From NCBI GenBank assembly GCA_041396845.1, contig JAWKXU010000004.1, forward strand, positions 434,001-498,000: a DNA stretch of 64,000 nt, written 5' to 3'. The stretch is from JAWKXU01 sp020446465 (lineage in GTDB: Bacteria; Pseudomonadota; Alphaproteobacteria; Sphingomonadales; Sphingomonadaceae). The notes beneath the pieces were generated by a model. That model worked only from the letters and a program-made list of their open reading frames with translations. It searched no databases and had not been told where the DNA came from. Shown here piece after piece: positions 43,061 to 51,909 of this stretch. Position numbers and translations under genes: made by a program. How positions within the stretch are numbered: position 1 is the stretch's first letter; every line of letters begins with the position of its first letter.

Positions 43061-43214
43061 CAAGCTATCCACTTCCAACCACAAAAAATCGCGATCCGGT
43101 TGGTGACATGAACGGACGCGCGATGGAAGCCATGCAGGAATACTTTGACAAACATAGTTGCACGAGGGCAGGCGCAGACAGGATACGTGAACGACCGCAA
43201 GCGGAGGATGAGGA

Positions 43215-44135
43215 ATGAGCCAGTTCAACGAAAGCGATTACTTGCGCCACACGCCCGACGAAACTGGCCGGATGCGCGATTCCCTGTTCTTCCAGACCAT
43301 GTTCGGCCCTGAACAGCTTGGTTTTCAGGCATATCTTTATGTGACCGGCGAAGGAAAAGCAGGGTTCAACGTTATTCTATGGGGCGAAGGCAAACCTGTC
43401 GGGTTTGATCGCACCGAAGGCGAAGTGCCAAAAACCATGGACTTCGACAATTTCACGCTTGGCCCGCTCACCATCCGCAACACCGGACTGGGTGCGCCAT
43501 CGCAGCTGACCTACAGCGGCGAAAAGATGCAGATCGACTTTACCTTTACCGGCAGCCACCCCCCCTTCAGCTATCATTCAAATCCCGACGGGCTGCCCCG
43601 CTGGTTCGCACGCAATCGCTTTGAACAGGGCGGACGGTTGACCGGCTTCATCGAAAGCAAGGGCAATCGCTATACGATGAAGGATCAGGCAGGGCATCGC
43701 GATCATAGCTGGGGCAATCGCAACTGGGCTGCACCACAGCACTGGAAGTGGTTCTGCGCCTATACGCCCGATGGCCAGACAGCGCTCAACGGCTGGGTCT
43801 GGATCTGCCGTGGCGAAATCGGCTATGCTGGCTTTATCCATCGCGATGGCCGCACTGTTCCCATCGCCACTATCCGCGACAAGGCGCAATATGACGCCGA
43901 CATGAGCCAGCGGCGGCTGGATGCCGTTCTGGTCGACATCAACGGCAATGAAACCCATCTGGTGCTGGATCGTTTCGGCCTGATCAAATTGCCAGCCGGC
44001 GACAAGTACGGCACGCTCATTCAGGAAGCAGCATGCTCCGCGACAATCGATGGCGCCCCAGGACTAGGCCAGTTCGAAACGCAATGGCAGCAGTCCTACG
44101 TCGACCAATTGCGGGACACAGGCGCCTATAAATGA
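43215..44135 (+). CDS. Lipocalin-like/CrtC-like protein (DUF7064/7065 type)
   Basis: A 306-residue protein without signal peptide, built of beta-rich segments and the block KDQAGHRDHSWGNRNW, which is shared with hydroxyneurosporene-synthase/AttH-like lipocalins. The function in this branch is not established; members are commonly found beside APH-type kinases in actinobacterial and sphingomonad lipid or steroid clusters. Here its stop overlaps the APH kinase ATG (ATGA), so the pair is made together. GGAGGATGAGGA precedes the ATG. Confidence 0.7.
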   Translation: MSQFNESDYLRHTPDETGRMRDSLFFQTMFGPEQLGFQAYLYVTGEGKAGFNVILWGEGKPVGFDRTEGEVPKTMDFDNFTLGPLTIRNTGLGAPSQLTYSGEKMQIDFTFTGSHPPFSYHSNPDGLPRWFARNRFEQGGRLTGFIESKGNRYTMKDQAGHRDHSWGNRNWAAPQHWKWFCAYTPDGQTALNGWVWICRGEIGYAGFIHRDGRTVPIATIRDKAQYDADMSQRRLDAVLVDINGNETHLVLDRFGLIKLPAGDKYGTLIQEAACSATIDGAPGLGQFETQWQQSYVDQLRDTGAYK

Positions 44136-45145
44136 GCTGGCAATGGGATAACAAAACGCTGGCGCGTCTAACGCGTTTCCTTTCGGAACGCGGGCTGGCG
44201 GACAGCACGGATATTCGTCCGGTGCCAATCGGCGATGGGCATTCCAACCTCACTTACAGGCTGGAGGGCACGATACAGCCGATGGTACTGCGCCGCCCGC
44301 CACCGCCGCCCTTTCCGCCCGGTTCGAATGACGTGCTGCGCGAGGCCCGGATTCTTGAAGCGCTGGCCAGCACCAACGTCCCGGTGCCGCCGGTGTTCGC
44401 GACGGCGCAAGAGGGCGAAGTGCTGGATGTGCCGTTTTACCTGATGGCTTTTGTCGATGGCGACATCATCACAAAAGACATGCCCTCCGCCTATGCAAGG
44501 CCGGACCGCGCCGAGGCCATGGGCTATGAACAGGTGGACGTGATCGCCCGGCTTCATGCCGTGGATTGGCAGACCATTGGCCTTGACGACCTGGGCCGCC
44601 CCGAAGGTTTCAACGCCCGGCATCTAAAGCGCATTTCATCGCTCGTGCGCGACAAGGACGGTGGTTTGCAGCCTGCCTTTGCCCCCTTGCACGATTGGCT
44701 CGCTGGCAATTGCCCTGCTGAAAGCGGGGCCGCAATCATTCATAACGATTGTCGTATCGGCAACGTGATCTGGACGCCGGGCGACCCGCCCCGCATCATC
44801 GCCATCCTTGATTGGGAACTGGCAACCATTGGCGATCCGCTGCTGGACCTTGCCTATCTGATCGCATCGCTGCCGCGCGATAGCGCCGCGCGCCAGCCGG
44901 TGCAGGATCTGGCCACGGCCTGCCTTGTCGATGGTTTCCCCGATACGGCCCACCTTGCGGCACGTTATGCTGACAGGACAGGCGCACAGCTCGACAATCT
45001 GGGCTGGTATCTGGCGATGGTGAACTGGAAACTGGCCGCGCTCTATGCCTATTCACGGCGCAAGGGCGATGACCCGTATTTCGATGACGACAGCCATGTC
45101 GCCCGCTTCCTTGCGGAAGCGGCATGGCACGTCGCCAACGGATAA
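44132..45145 (+). CDS. APH-type phosphotransferase (ACAD10/11 kinase-like)
   Basis: A 337-residue kinase-fold protein of the aminoglycoside-phosphotransferase family. N-terminal GHSNLTYRLEG is the nucleotide loop, VLRRPPPPPFPPG a variant Lys region, IIHNDCRIGNVIW the catalytic (Brenner) motif, and ILDWELATIGDPLLDLAYL the metal-binding segment. It matches the kinase domain of ACAD10/11, which phosphorylates 4-hydroxyacyl-CoA. It is coupled to the DUF7064-like gene and is convergent with the NMO-like gene, and is a second such kinase besides the one at 47341. The acceptor is unknown. Confidence 0.8.
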   Translation: MSWQWDNKTLARLTRFLSERGLADSTDIRPVPIGDGHSNLTYRLEGTIQPMVLRRPPPPPFPPGSNDVLREARILEALASTNVPVPPVFATAQEGEVLDVPFYLMAFVDGDIITKDMPSAYARPDRAEAMGYEQVDVIARLHAVDWQTIGLDDLGRPEGFNARHLKRISSLVRDKDGGLQPAFAPLHDWLAGNCPAESGAAIIHNDCRIGNVIWTPGDPPRIIAILDWELATIGDPLLDLAYLIASLPRDSAARQPVQDLATACLVDGFPDTAHLAARYADRTGAQLDNLGWYLAMVNWKLAALYAYSRRKGDDPYFDDDSHVARFLAEAAWHVANG

Positions 45146-45149
45146 TTCG

Positions 45150-46127
45150 TCAGGCCATAAAGCCTTTCAGGCGCTGGGAAATGATGGCTTCGGCGTCTGA
45201 TACGATGCCCTCGATCAGATCCTTGCACGTCGGGATGTCGTGGATCAGGCCCTGAATCTGCCCGGCCCACACCAACCCGGCGCCTATATTGCCCGTCTCC
45301 AGCGCCTCCCGGCCCTTGGCTCCCGAAACCAGCGGCTGAATGTCCTTGAACTCCGAATCCGGACGTGCCGAAATCTCGATGACTTCATCGGAAACGCTGG
45401 TCTTTGCCACGCGCCCGGTATTGTGGAACTTGCGGAATATAAGGTTGGTCGCACGTTCGTCGTTATCGACGATCAACTGTTTGATATTCTGGTGAATTGG
45501 GGCCTCGACAGTCGCACAAAAACGCGTGCCCATGTTGATGCCTTCGGCACCCAATGCAAGCGCTGCGGCCAGCCCCCGGCCATCGCCGAAACCGCCACTG
45601 GCCAGCATGGGCACTTTGACCTGATCTGCCGCCGCCGGGATCAGCACCAGGCCCGGAACGTCATCTTCGCCGGGGTGTCCGGCACACTCAAACCCGTCGA
45701 TCGAGATGATGTCAGCACCCATTTTCACGGCAGAAACAGCGTGACGCACAGCCGTGCATTTGTGCAGCACGATGATCCCGTGGGCCTTGAACTCGTCCAC
45801 GTGTTCTTGCGGGCGGGAACCAGCCGTTTCAACGATCTTCACACCGCTATCGATGATAGCCTTGCGATATTCGGCATAAGGCGGCGGATTGACGGACGGC
45901 AGAATGGTGAGGTTCACACCGAAAGGCTTGTCCGTCATTGTCCGGCAGCGATCAATTTCACGACGCAAATCATCAGGTGTCGGCTGGGTCAGCGCGGTGA
46001 GTATCCCAAGGCCACCTGCATTGGAAACCGCGGCGGCCAGTTCGGCGCGCCCCACCCACATCATGCCACCCTGAACGACCGGGTGTTCAATCCCCAGAAG
46101 TTGGGTGATCCGCGTCGTGATCGTCAT
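45150..46127 (-). CDS. Nitronate monooxygenase / 2-nitropropane dioxygenase family
   Basis: A 325-residue FMN-dependent TIM-barrel protein. Blocks seen are GIEHPVVQGGMMWVG at the N-terminus, LASGGFGDGRGLAAALALGAEGINMGTRF (FMN phosphate), and DGFECAGHPGEDD with the His of class I-like members. In catabolic clusters such proteins may act as enoyl or ring-reducing or oxidising flavoenzymes rather than true nitronate oxidases. It begins one base after the thiolase stop (TGA-C-ATG), and a longer upstream frame inside the thiolase gene is rejected. Confidence 0.88.
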   Translation of the reverse strand: MTITTRITQLLGIEHPVVQGGMMWVGRAELAAAVSNAGGLGILTALTQPTPDDLRREIDRCRTMTDKPFGVNLTILPSVNPPPYAEYRKAIIDSGVKIVETAGSRPQEHVDEFKAHGIIVLHKCTAVRHAVSAVKMGADIISIDGFECAGHPGEDDVPGLVLIPAAADQVKVPMLASGGFGDGRGLAAALALGAEGINMGTRFCATVEAPIHQNIKQLIVDNDERATNLIFRKFHNTGRVAKTSVSDEVIEISARPDSEFKDIQPLVSGAKGREALETGNIGAGLVWAGQIQGLIHDIPTCKDLIEGIVSDAEAIISQRLKGFMA

Positions 46128-46128
46128 G

Positions 46129-47289
46129 TCAGAGCGCCTCCACAATGGTGACGTTGGCAATGCCGCCGCCTTCGCACATTGTCTGCAGGCCATACTTGCC
46201 GCCCCGCGCCTTCAGCGCATGAATCAGGGTGGTCATCAACTTGGCACCACTTGCGCCCAGAGGGTGACCCAGTGCGATAGCACCGCCATTGACGTTGAGC
46301 TTGGCCGGGTCTCCTCCCAATTCCTTGAGCCAGGCCATCGGCACACATGCGAAAGCCTCATTCACTTCGAACAGATCAATGTCACCAAGCGTCATGCCTG
46401 TTTTTTCCAGAGCGAGACGGGTTGCCCGCAGCGGCTCTTCCAGCATGATGACCGGATCGCCGGCCGTTACCGAAAAATGATGCAGTCGCGCCAGCGGTGT
46501 GAAGCCATGATCTTTCAACGCCTTTTCATTGACGATCATCACGCCCGCACTGCCATCTGTCATCTGGCTGGCATTGGCCGCCGTGATCGAGCCTCCCTCT
46601 TCCAAAGGATCAAGCGAACCGATTTTTTCCAGCGAAGCATCGAAGCGCACGCCTTCATCCTGTGCGAATGTGCCATGTTCTGTCTCGAACGCGACGATTT
46701 CATCCGCGAATGCACCCGCTTCGATAGCGGCAGCGGCCTTCTGATGGCTTGCCAACGCAAAGCGGTCCATGTCCTCCCGGCTGAAACCGTATTTGTCAGC
46801 GATCATCTGTGCGCCCTGAAACTGGCTGAACTGCGGCACACCAAACCGCTGCTGGATAGACTTTGAAAACGGTCCCTCACCAATCCCAAGTTTGGCGTAA
46901 GTCGTGATGTTGGAAAACATCGGAACCCTGGTCATACTTTCGGTTCCGGCGGCAATCACGATGTCCTGCGTTCCGCTCATCACGGCTTGCGCTGCGAACT
47001 GGATGGCCTGTTGCGAAGACCCGCATTGACGATCGATCGTCACAGCAGGGACAGTCTGCGGCAAGCTGGAGGCAAGAACGCAGTTACGGCCAAAGGCATT
47101 GGCCTGTTCGCCACCCTGCGTTACGCAGCCCATGATGACATCATCAATGGCGTTCGGGTCCACGCCGCTACGATCAACCAGTGCATCAAGAACAGCCGCG
47201 CCGAGATCAGCGGGATGCGTGGCTGCAAAGGCTCCCTTGCGTTTGCCTCCAGCGGTTCTTGCAGCAGCAACGATATAGGCTTCGGTCAT
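46129..47289 (-). CDS. Thiolase (acetyl-CoA acyltransferase)
   Basis: Cleaves 3-ketoacyl-CoA with CoA, or makes acetoacetyl-CoA. It has 386 residues with the acyl-Cys C89 in DRQCGSSQQ, the His pair in NVNGGAIALGHPLGASG, and the C-terminal catalytic Cys in MCEGGGIAN. GVDPNAIDDVIMGCVTQGGEQ is a typical thiolase start. It is placed between the APH kinase and the NMO-like gene on the same strand, as the terminal step of the operon's beta-oxidation set. Confidence 0.93.
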   Translation of the reverse strand: MTEAYIVAAARTAGGKRKGAFAATHPADLGAAVLDALVDRSGVDPNAIDDVIMGCVTQGGEQANAFGRNCVLASSLPQTVPAVTIDRQCGSSQQAIQFAAQAVMSGTQDIVIAAGTESMTRVPMFSNITTYAKLGIGEGPFSKSIQQRFGVPQFSQFQGAQMIADKYGFSREDMDRFALASHQKAAAAIEAGAFADEIVAFETEHGTFAQDEGVRFDASLEKIGSLDPLEEGGSITAANASQMTDGSAGVMIVNEKALKDHGFTPLARLHHFSVTAGDPVIMLEEPLRATRLALEKTGMTLGDIDLFEVNEAFACVPMAWLKELGGDPAKLNVNGGAIALGHPLGASGAKLMTTLIHALKARGGKYGLQTMCEGGGIANVTIVEAL

Positions 47290-47340
47290 TGCATCAAACT
47301 CCTCAAATTGTTTTTAACTACGCCTGCCTGCCGCTGGCGC

Positions 47341-48408
47341 TCAGTTGCATTTTTCCATTGCCGCAAGCGCCAGATCGACGATGCGCGGATAGGCTTTCGC
47401 GCGTTCACGCGCTTTTTCATTTGCCGCTGTCCCTCTTGCCACGCGGCCTTTGATACCGTGGAAGATCGCGGCCAGCCGGAAGAACTGGAACGCAATGTAG
47501 AAATCCCAGTTGGGGATCGCCCCGCGCCCCATGCGCTGACAGTAAGCCGCGACGTATTCTTCCTCCGTCGGGATATTCAGGGCTGCAAGGTCAGCATTCG
47601 CCAACCCAGCAACAATATCAGGCGGCATTCGATACATCATCGCGTTGTAGGCAAAATCGGCCAGCGGATGCCCCAGTGTCGAAAGCTCCCAGTCCAGAAC
47701 CGCGATGACGCGCGGCTCGGTTGGGTGGAAGATCATGTTGTCGACCTTGAAATCACCATGCGCCACACTGGTTTCGTCACCGGGCGGGATATTATCAGGC
47801 AGCCATTCGATCAGCCGGTCCATTCCGGCGTCCCTGCCCGCTTCCTCATCCGCCAGATACTGTTTCGTCCAGCGCCCGATCTGGCGTTCGAAATAATTTC
47901 CCGGCTTGCCGAAATCGCCAAGCCCTGCTGCTACATAATCGACCTTGTGCAAGGCCGCGATGGTAGCATTCATCGCATCGAAATAGGCCGGGCGCTCCTC
48001 CCGGCTGACATCGGGGAAAGTCGCATCCCAGAAGATGCGCCCCTCCACCATTTCCATGACGAAGAACCACGTCCCGATCACGCCGTCGTCAGTGCAAACA
48101 CCAAATACCCGCGGCACGGGAAAGCCTACCTTGCCAAGCGCGGCCATGGCTTTTGCCTCGCGCTCTACGGCATGGGCGCCTTTCAACAGCTTGCCCGGCG
48201 GCTTGCGCCGAAGCACATAATTACGCCCCGGCGTCACCAGTTTGTAGGTCGGATTGGACTGCCCACCCTTGAACTGCTCTATCGTCAGCGGTCCGGCATA
48301 CCCTTCCACGTTGGCTTCCATCCACGCGCCAAGAGCGGCTGCGTCGATTTCGAAACCTTCACGAACGGTCGTCGTGCCGGTGTTGGTGGCTGCAATGGCA
48401 TCAGTCAT
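47341..48408 (-). CDS. APH-type phosphotransferase of the acyl-CoA operon
   Basis: A 355-residue kinase-fold protein. The ATP loop is FKGGQSNPTYKL, the Lys site YVLRRKPPGKLL (a PPG-linker typical of ACAD10/11 kinases), the catalytic motif VAHGDFKVDNMIF, and the metal motif VLDWELSTLGHPLADFAY. In humans the equivalent domain phosphorylates 4-hydroxyacyl-CoA so that the ACAD domain can convert it to a 3-hydroxy compound; in bacteria LvaA does this in levulinate use. The start at 48408 overlaps the acyl-CoA dehydrogenase by 8 bases; a longer frame to 48510 lies within it. Confidence 0.87.
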   Translation of the reverse strand: MTDAIAATNTGTTTVREGFEIDAAALGAWMEANVEGYAGPLTIEQFKGGQSNPTYKLVTPGRNYVLRRKPPGKLLKGAHAVEREAKAMAALGKVGFPVPRVFGVCTDDGVIGTWFFVMEMVEGRIFWDATFPDVSREERPAYFDAMNATIAALHKVDYVAAGLGDFGKPGNYFERQIGRWTKQYLADEEAGRDAGMDRLIEWLPDNIPPGDETSVAHGDFKVDNMIFHPTEPRVIAVLDWELSTLGHPLADFAYNAMMYRMPPDIVAGLANADLAALNIPTEEEYVAAYCQRMGRGAIPNWDFYIAFQFFRLAAIFHGIKGRVARGTAANEKARERAKAYPRIVDLALAAMEKCN

Positions 48409-49606
48409 GGCTGGCCTGGCTCTCTCTCCATTCACGCTTGATCTTTTTTGCAAGCGACCATTTGTGAACTTCTGTTGGGCCATCGTAAATCCGAAACGCG
48501 CGAATTTCACGGAAAACCTGTTCCACGATTGTCTGGTCGGTCACACCCGTGCCGCCCATTACCTGGACGCAGCGATCAGCCACGCGCATCAACGCTTCTG
48601 ATACCGCAACCTTGGCCATGGAGCTTTCGACCGTGCCCATCTCACCACTATCGAGGACAGAAGCGCACCAGAAAATCGTCAGTTCAGCCTGTTTCAGATC
48701 AATCCGGTTTTCCGCCAGCATGAAGCCAACGCCTTCATGATCTATCAGTGTCTTGCCAAAAGCCGTGCGCCGGCAGGCGTAATCGGTCGCGATTTCATGC
48801 GCGCGCAGACACGCACCCAACCAGCGCATACAATGCGACAGGCGCGCAGGGCTGAGGCGCACTTGCGCATATTTGAAGCCCTCACCCGCCTCGCCCAGCA
48901 TCTGGCTGGACGGCACGCGCAGATTTTCAATTGTCAATGTCGGGTGGCCACCCGGCATAGAGTTATCAATCGTGTTGGGGACATAATCGACACGGATCGC
49001 CGGATCGGGCAAATCGACCAGGAACATGCAGGCCCCGCCTTCGCTTTGCGGATCGACGGATTTGGCCATTACGATGCCGACTTGTGCGCTCGGCGCGCTG
49101 GTGATGAAGCATTTGCGCCCGTTGATTACCCAGTCACTGCCATCGCGTCGGCAGGTCGTTTGCATCATGGACGGGTCCGAGCCAGCACCACTATCTTCGG
49201 CAGGTTCGGTCATGAAGAAAGCCGAAGTCGCGCGGCCTTCGACCAGCGGATCAAGAAAACGACGCTTGATCTCGGCATTGCCGACATGGCTTAGCAGATA
49301 CATGTTGCCTTCGTCCGGCGCACCGACATGGAACGCAAGCGGCCCCAATGGCGACAATCCCGAACGGATCAGCACATGCGCGGTATCCACCTGATTAAGG
49401 TGCGATCCGTCAGCGCGGATGTGAGGGGTCATCAGCCCCGCTTCACGGGCCATGTTGCGCAGTTCTGTGGCAAACCCGGCTGTCGGGCAGCCGTGATGAT
49501 CGCGCGGCGCGGTCTTTTCCAGCGGCACGATTTTCTCGCGCACGAAAGCCTCAACCGCTGTTCCGATTTTCAGCGCTTCATCGCTGACTGTGGCTGTAAT
49601 GCTCAT
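48401..49606 (-). CDS. Acyl-CoA dehydrogenase (ACAD10/11-like)
   Basis: A 401-residue flavoprotein of the acyl-CoA dehydrogenase family. It carries AFFMTEPAEDSGAGSDPS (FAD-binding), a central GSDWVINGRKCFITSAP, RLSPARLSHCMRWLGA, and C-terminal QVMGGTGVTDQTIVEQVFREIRAFRIYDGPTEVH in parts. These features, with the neighbouring APH kinase, match the ACAD10/11 dehydrogenase. It overlaps the kinase by 8 bases and the hydroxyacyl-CoA dehydrogenase by 4. Confidence 0.92.
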   Translation of the reverse strand: MSITATVSDEALKIGTAVEAFVREKIVPLEKTAPRDHHGCPTAGFATELRNMAREAGLMTPHIRADGSHLNQVDTAHVLIRSGLSPLGPLAFHVGAPDEGNMYLLSHVGNAEIKRRFLDPLVEGRATSAFFMTEPAEDSGAGSDPSMMQTTCRRDGSDWVINGRKCFITSAPSAQVGIVMAKSVDPQSEGGACMFLVDLPDPAIRVDYVPNTIDNSMPGGHPTLTIENLRVPSSQMLGEAGEGFKYAQVRLSPARLSHCMRWLGACLRAHEIATDYACRRTAFGKTLIDHEGVGFMLAENRIDLKQAELTIFWCASVLDSGEMGTVESSMAKVAVSEALMRVADRCVQVMGGTGVTDQTIVEQVFREIRAFRIYDGPTEVHKWSLAKKIKREWRESQASHD

Positions 49607-50367
49607 TTCGGTGCCATCCTGATTGCGCCGTCAAGGCGGATTGTCTCACCATTCAGCATCGGGTTGGAAACGATCTGCTCCACCATCAGAGCATATTCAT
49701 CGGGATCACCAAGGCGGCTGGGGAATGGTACCTGCCTGCCGAGCGAATCCTGCGCCTCTTGCGGCAAGGAAGCGAGCAGCGGGGTCAGGAACAGCCCCGG
49801 TGCGATTGTCATGACACGAATGCCATAACGGGCAAATTCGCGTGCGATTGGCAATGTCATCCCAACCACGCCGCCTTTCGACGCAGCATAGGCAGCCTGT
49901 CCGATCTGCCCATCGAACGCGGCAACGCTGGCCGTGTTGATGATCACACCGCGTTCTTCCGCACCGACAACATCGGCATCATGAATGCGCGCCGCAAACT
50001 TTGACAGGACATTGAAACTCCCGACAAGGTTGATGTTCACGATTTTCGTGAAGTCTGGCAGCGGAATGGCGTTACCATCGCGGCCAATCACTTTGGCGGG
50101 CGGGCCAATGCCTGCACAATTGACAAGAATGCGGGCCTTGCCATTCACAGCCTCGGCCTCTTCGATCGCGTTCTGGACAGCAGCTTCGTCCGTCACGTTG
50201 ACCGCGGCAAAACGCCCGCCGATTGCCTTGGCATGGGCTTCGCCGAGGTCCGCGTTAAGATCGAAAATAGTGACCTTTGCACCCGCTTTTGCAAGCCGCG
50301 CGGCAGTCGCTCCGCCCAGGCCGGAAGCTCCGCCGGTGACAATTGCAGCCAATCCTTCAATTTGCAT
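49603..50367 (-). CDS. 3-Hydroxyacyl-CoA dehydrogenase, SDR (HSD10) type
   Basis: A 254-residue SDR matching the type II 3-hydroxyacyl-CoA dehydrogenase. It has TGGASGLGGATAARLAKAGA near the N-terminus, catalytic NTASVAAFDGQIGQAAYAASKGG (Ser, Tyr, Lys), and the C-terminal NGETIRLDGAIRM, all typical of HSD10. It oxidises 3-hydroxyacyl-CoA to 3-ketoacyl-CoA, feeding the thiolase downstream. It is the first gene of the overlapping chain ending at 45150. A 272-bp palindromic element lies 56 bases upstream of its start, between it and the next acyl-CoA dehydrogenase. Confidence 0.92.
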   Translation of the reverse strand: MQIEGLAAIVTGGASGLGGATAARLAKAGAKVTIFDLNADLGEAHAKAIGGRFAAVNVTDEAAVQNAIEEAEAVNGKARILVNCAGIGPPAKVIGRDGNAIPLPDFTKIVNINLVGSFNVLSKFAARIHDADVVGAEERGVIINTASVAAFDGQIGQAAYAASKGGVVGMTLPIAREFARYGIRVMTIAPGLFLTPLLASLPQEAQDSLGRQVPFPSRLGDPDEYALMVEQIVSNPMLNGETIRLDGAIRMAPK

Positions 50368-50423
50368 CGTATCCTGTCCTTTTTTCAGCCGAATTTATGT
50401 AATTGCATGGGTGATGGCGACGC

Positions 50424-50695
50424 CTAGGCGGCGTGGGCAAATTCCGTGTGAGCCACGGTTCGTGACCATTCGGGCGCTGACAAGGCGCGAAGCTGCAGGA
50501 AGAGCGGGCCTCTTTCCAGGCGGAGTAACGCTGTCAGCGCCCGAATGGGCCGAACCCAAGTGTGGGCCGTGTCCAAAAACGCCATCTCAGCGTCGTTCGT
50601 CCTCGAATATGCTGGCATGTCCTTCGTTCTCACTCCTCGAACTGACGTTTTTGACCTCCGGCCGTGACCGCACGGAATTTGCCCACGCCGCCTAG
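50424..50695. repeat. 272-bp inverted-repeat element with nested stem-loops
   Basis: Perfect 25-bp terminal inverted repeats at 50424-50448 and 50671-50695, beginning CTAGGCGGCGTGGG and ending with its complement, CTAG at both ends. Inside are a second 17-bp perfect inverted repeat (50466-50482 with 50532-50548) and a weaker one with an AAAAACG / CGTTTTT arm. No transposase gene is present; open frames across it are shadows of the palindromes. It looks like a non-autonomous MITE-like element. The stop codon of the acyl-CoA dehydrogenase at 50692 lies in its right end. Confidence 0.85.
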
Positions 50696-51819
50696 AGTGC
50701 GCGCGCAATAACCATGCGCTGAATATCCGATGTGCCTTCGTATATCTGGCACACGCGCACATCGCGATAAATCTTGGCGACACCAAATTCTTCAAGATAG
50801 CCATAACCGCCCAGCGTCTGGATTGCACCGGATACCACGGATTCGGCAGTTTCGGATGCCACCAGTTTCGCCATCGATGCCTCTTTGAGGCATGGCAGGC
50901 CTTCATCCTTCATCGCCGCTGCATGGAGCACCAGATGGCGTGCAGCTTCCAGCTTTGCAGCCAGATCGGCAAGGCGAAAGCCCACGGCCTGATGATCCAT
51001 AATCGGCTTGCCGAAACTCGTGCGTTCCTTGGCGTAGTCGACCGCAATTTCCAGGGCTGCCTGCGCCATGCCTATGCATTGCGCCGCGATACCGATGCGG
51101 CCTGCCTCCAGATTGCTGAGCGCGATGCCGTAGCCTGCGCCTTCTGCACCCAGTCGCAAGTCTTCGGGCACAAAAACATCGTCAAACCGGATGGCGCATG
51201 TGTCAGATGCAGCCTGCCCCAGTTTGTGCTCCACCTTGTCAACCGAATAGCCTTCGCTGTCGGTCGGCACGATGAAACCCGAAATACCCTTTTTACCCGC
51301 GTCGGGGTCCGTGACCGCAAAGACGATCGCAATGCCTGCGATACTGCCTGACGAGATGAATTGCTTGGCCCCTGTCAGGCGATAACCGCCATCGACCTTG
51401 ACCGCGCGCGTGCGAATTGCCGCGGCGTCCGATCCTGCATCGGTTTCTGTAAGCGCAAACGCACCGATCATCCGGCCCGAAATGAGATCAGGCAGGAAAC
51501 GGTCTTGCTGCGCTTTCGTCCCGTCTTTCAGAATACCTGAAACGATGAGGCTGTTCTGAATACTGAGCAGGGTGGAGAGCGCGCCATCGCCTGCCGCAAT
51601 CTCGATCAGTGTCAGCGCATAGGACACATAATCCGCCCCGGCACCGCCAACCGATTCGGGCGCAGTCATACCCATCAGGCCCAGCGCCGCCACCTGCTCG
51701 AACAAGGCTGGCGGATAGGCCCGCGCCTCTTCGAAAGCGGCGCTTTGCGGGCGAATCTGCTCTTGCGCAAAGTCCCGGACAGTATCGCGTATCGCACCCT
51801 GTGTTTCTGTGAGGATCAT
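50692..51819 (-). CDS. Acyl-CoA dehydrogenase
   Basis: A 375-residue acyl-CoA dehydrogenase of short/medium-chain type. It contains FALTETDAGSDAAAIRTRAV, GYRLTGAKQFISSGSIAG, the C-terminal QIYEGTSDIQRMVIARAL, and the likely catalytic Glu in the QIYEGT segment. The start at 51819 follows GAGGCA; the frame is open to 51834. It is divergent from the TetR gene at 51910, so that regulator probably controls it. Its stop codon TAG is supplied by the terminal CTAG of the 50424 repeat. Confidence 0.92.
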   Translation of the reverse strand: MILTETQGAIRDTVRDFAQEQIRPQSAAFEEARAYPPALFEQVAALGLMGMTAPESVGGAGADYVSYALTLIEIAAGDGALSTLLSIQNSLIVSGILKDGTKAQQDRFLPDLISGRMIGAFALTETDAGSDAAAIRTRAVKVDGGYRLTGAKQFISSGSIAGIAIVFAVTDPDAGKKGISGFIVPTDSEGYSVDKVEHKLGQAASDTCAIRFDDVFVPEDLRLGAEGAGYGIALSNLEAGRIGIAAQCIGMAQAALEIAVDYAKERTSFGKPIMDHQAVGFRLADLAAKLEAARHLVLHAAAMKDEGLPCLKEASMAKLVASETAESVVSGAIQTLGGYGYLEEFGVAKIYRDVRVCQIYEGTSDIQRMVIARAL

Positions 51820-51909
51820 GAACTGCCTCGCCAAAATGGAAACTGATGAGTGTATTGCTCTCTTTTACGTTTTCTGTCAATACTGCCAGACAACGGGCAA
51901 GGGATGATC

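Noticed and set aside
50424..50906. Open frames ending EFAHAA on both strands over the 50424 repeat
   Set aside because: They arise because both repeat ends encode the same residues; no start, ribosome site or domain supports them.
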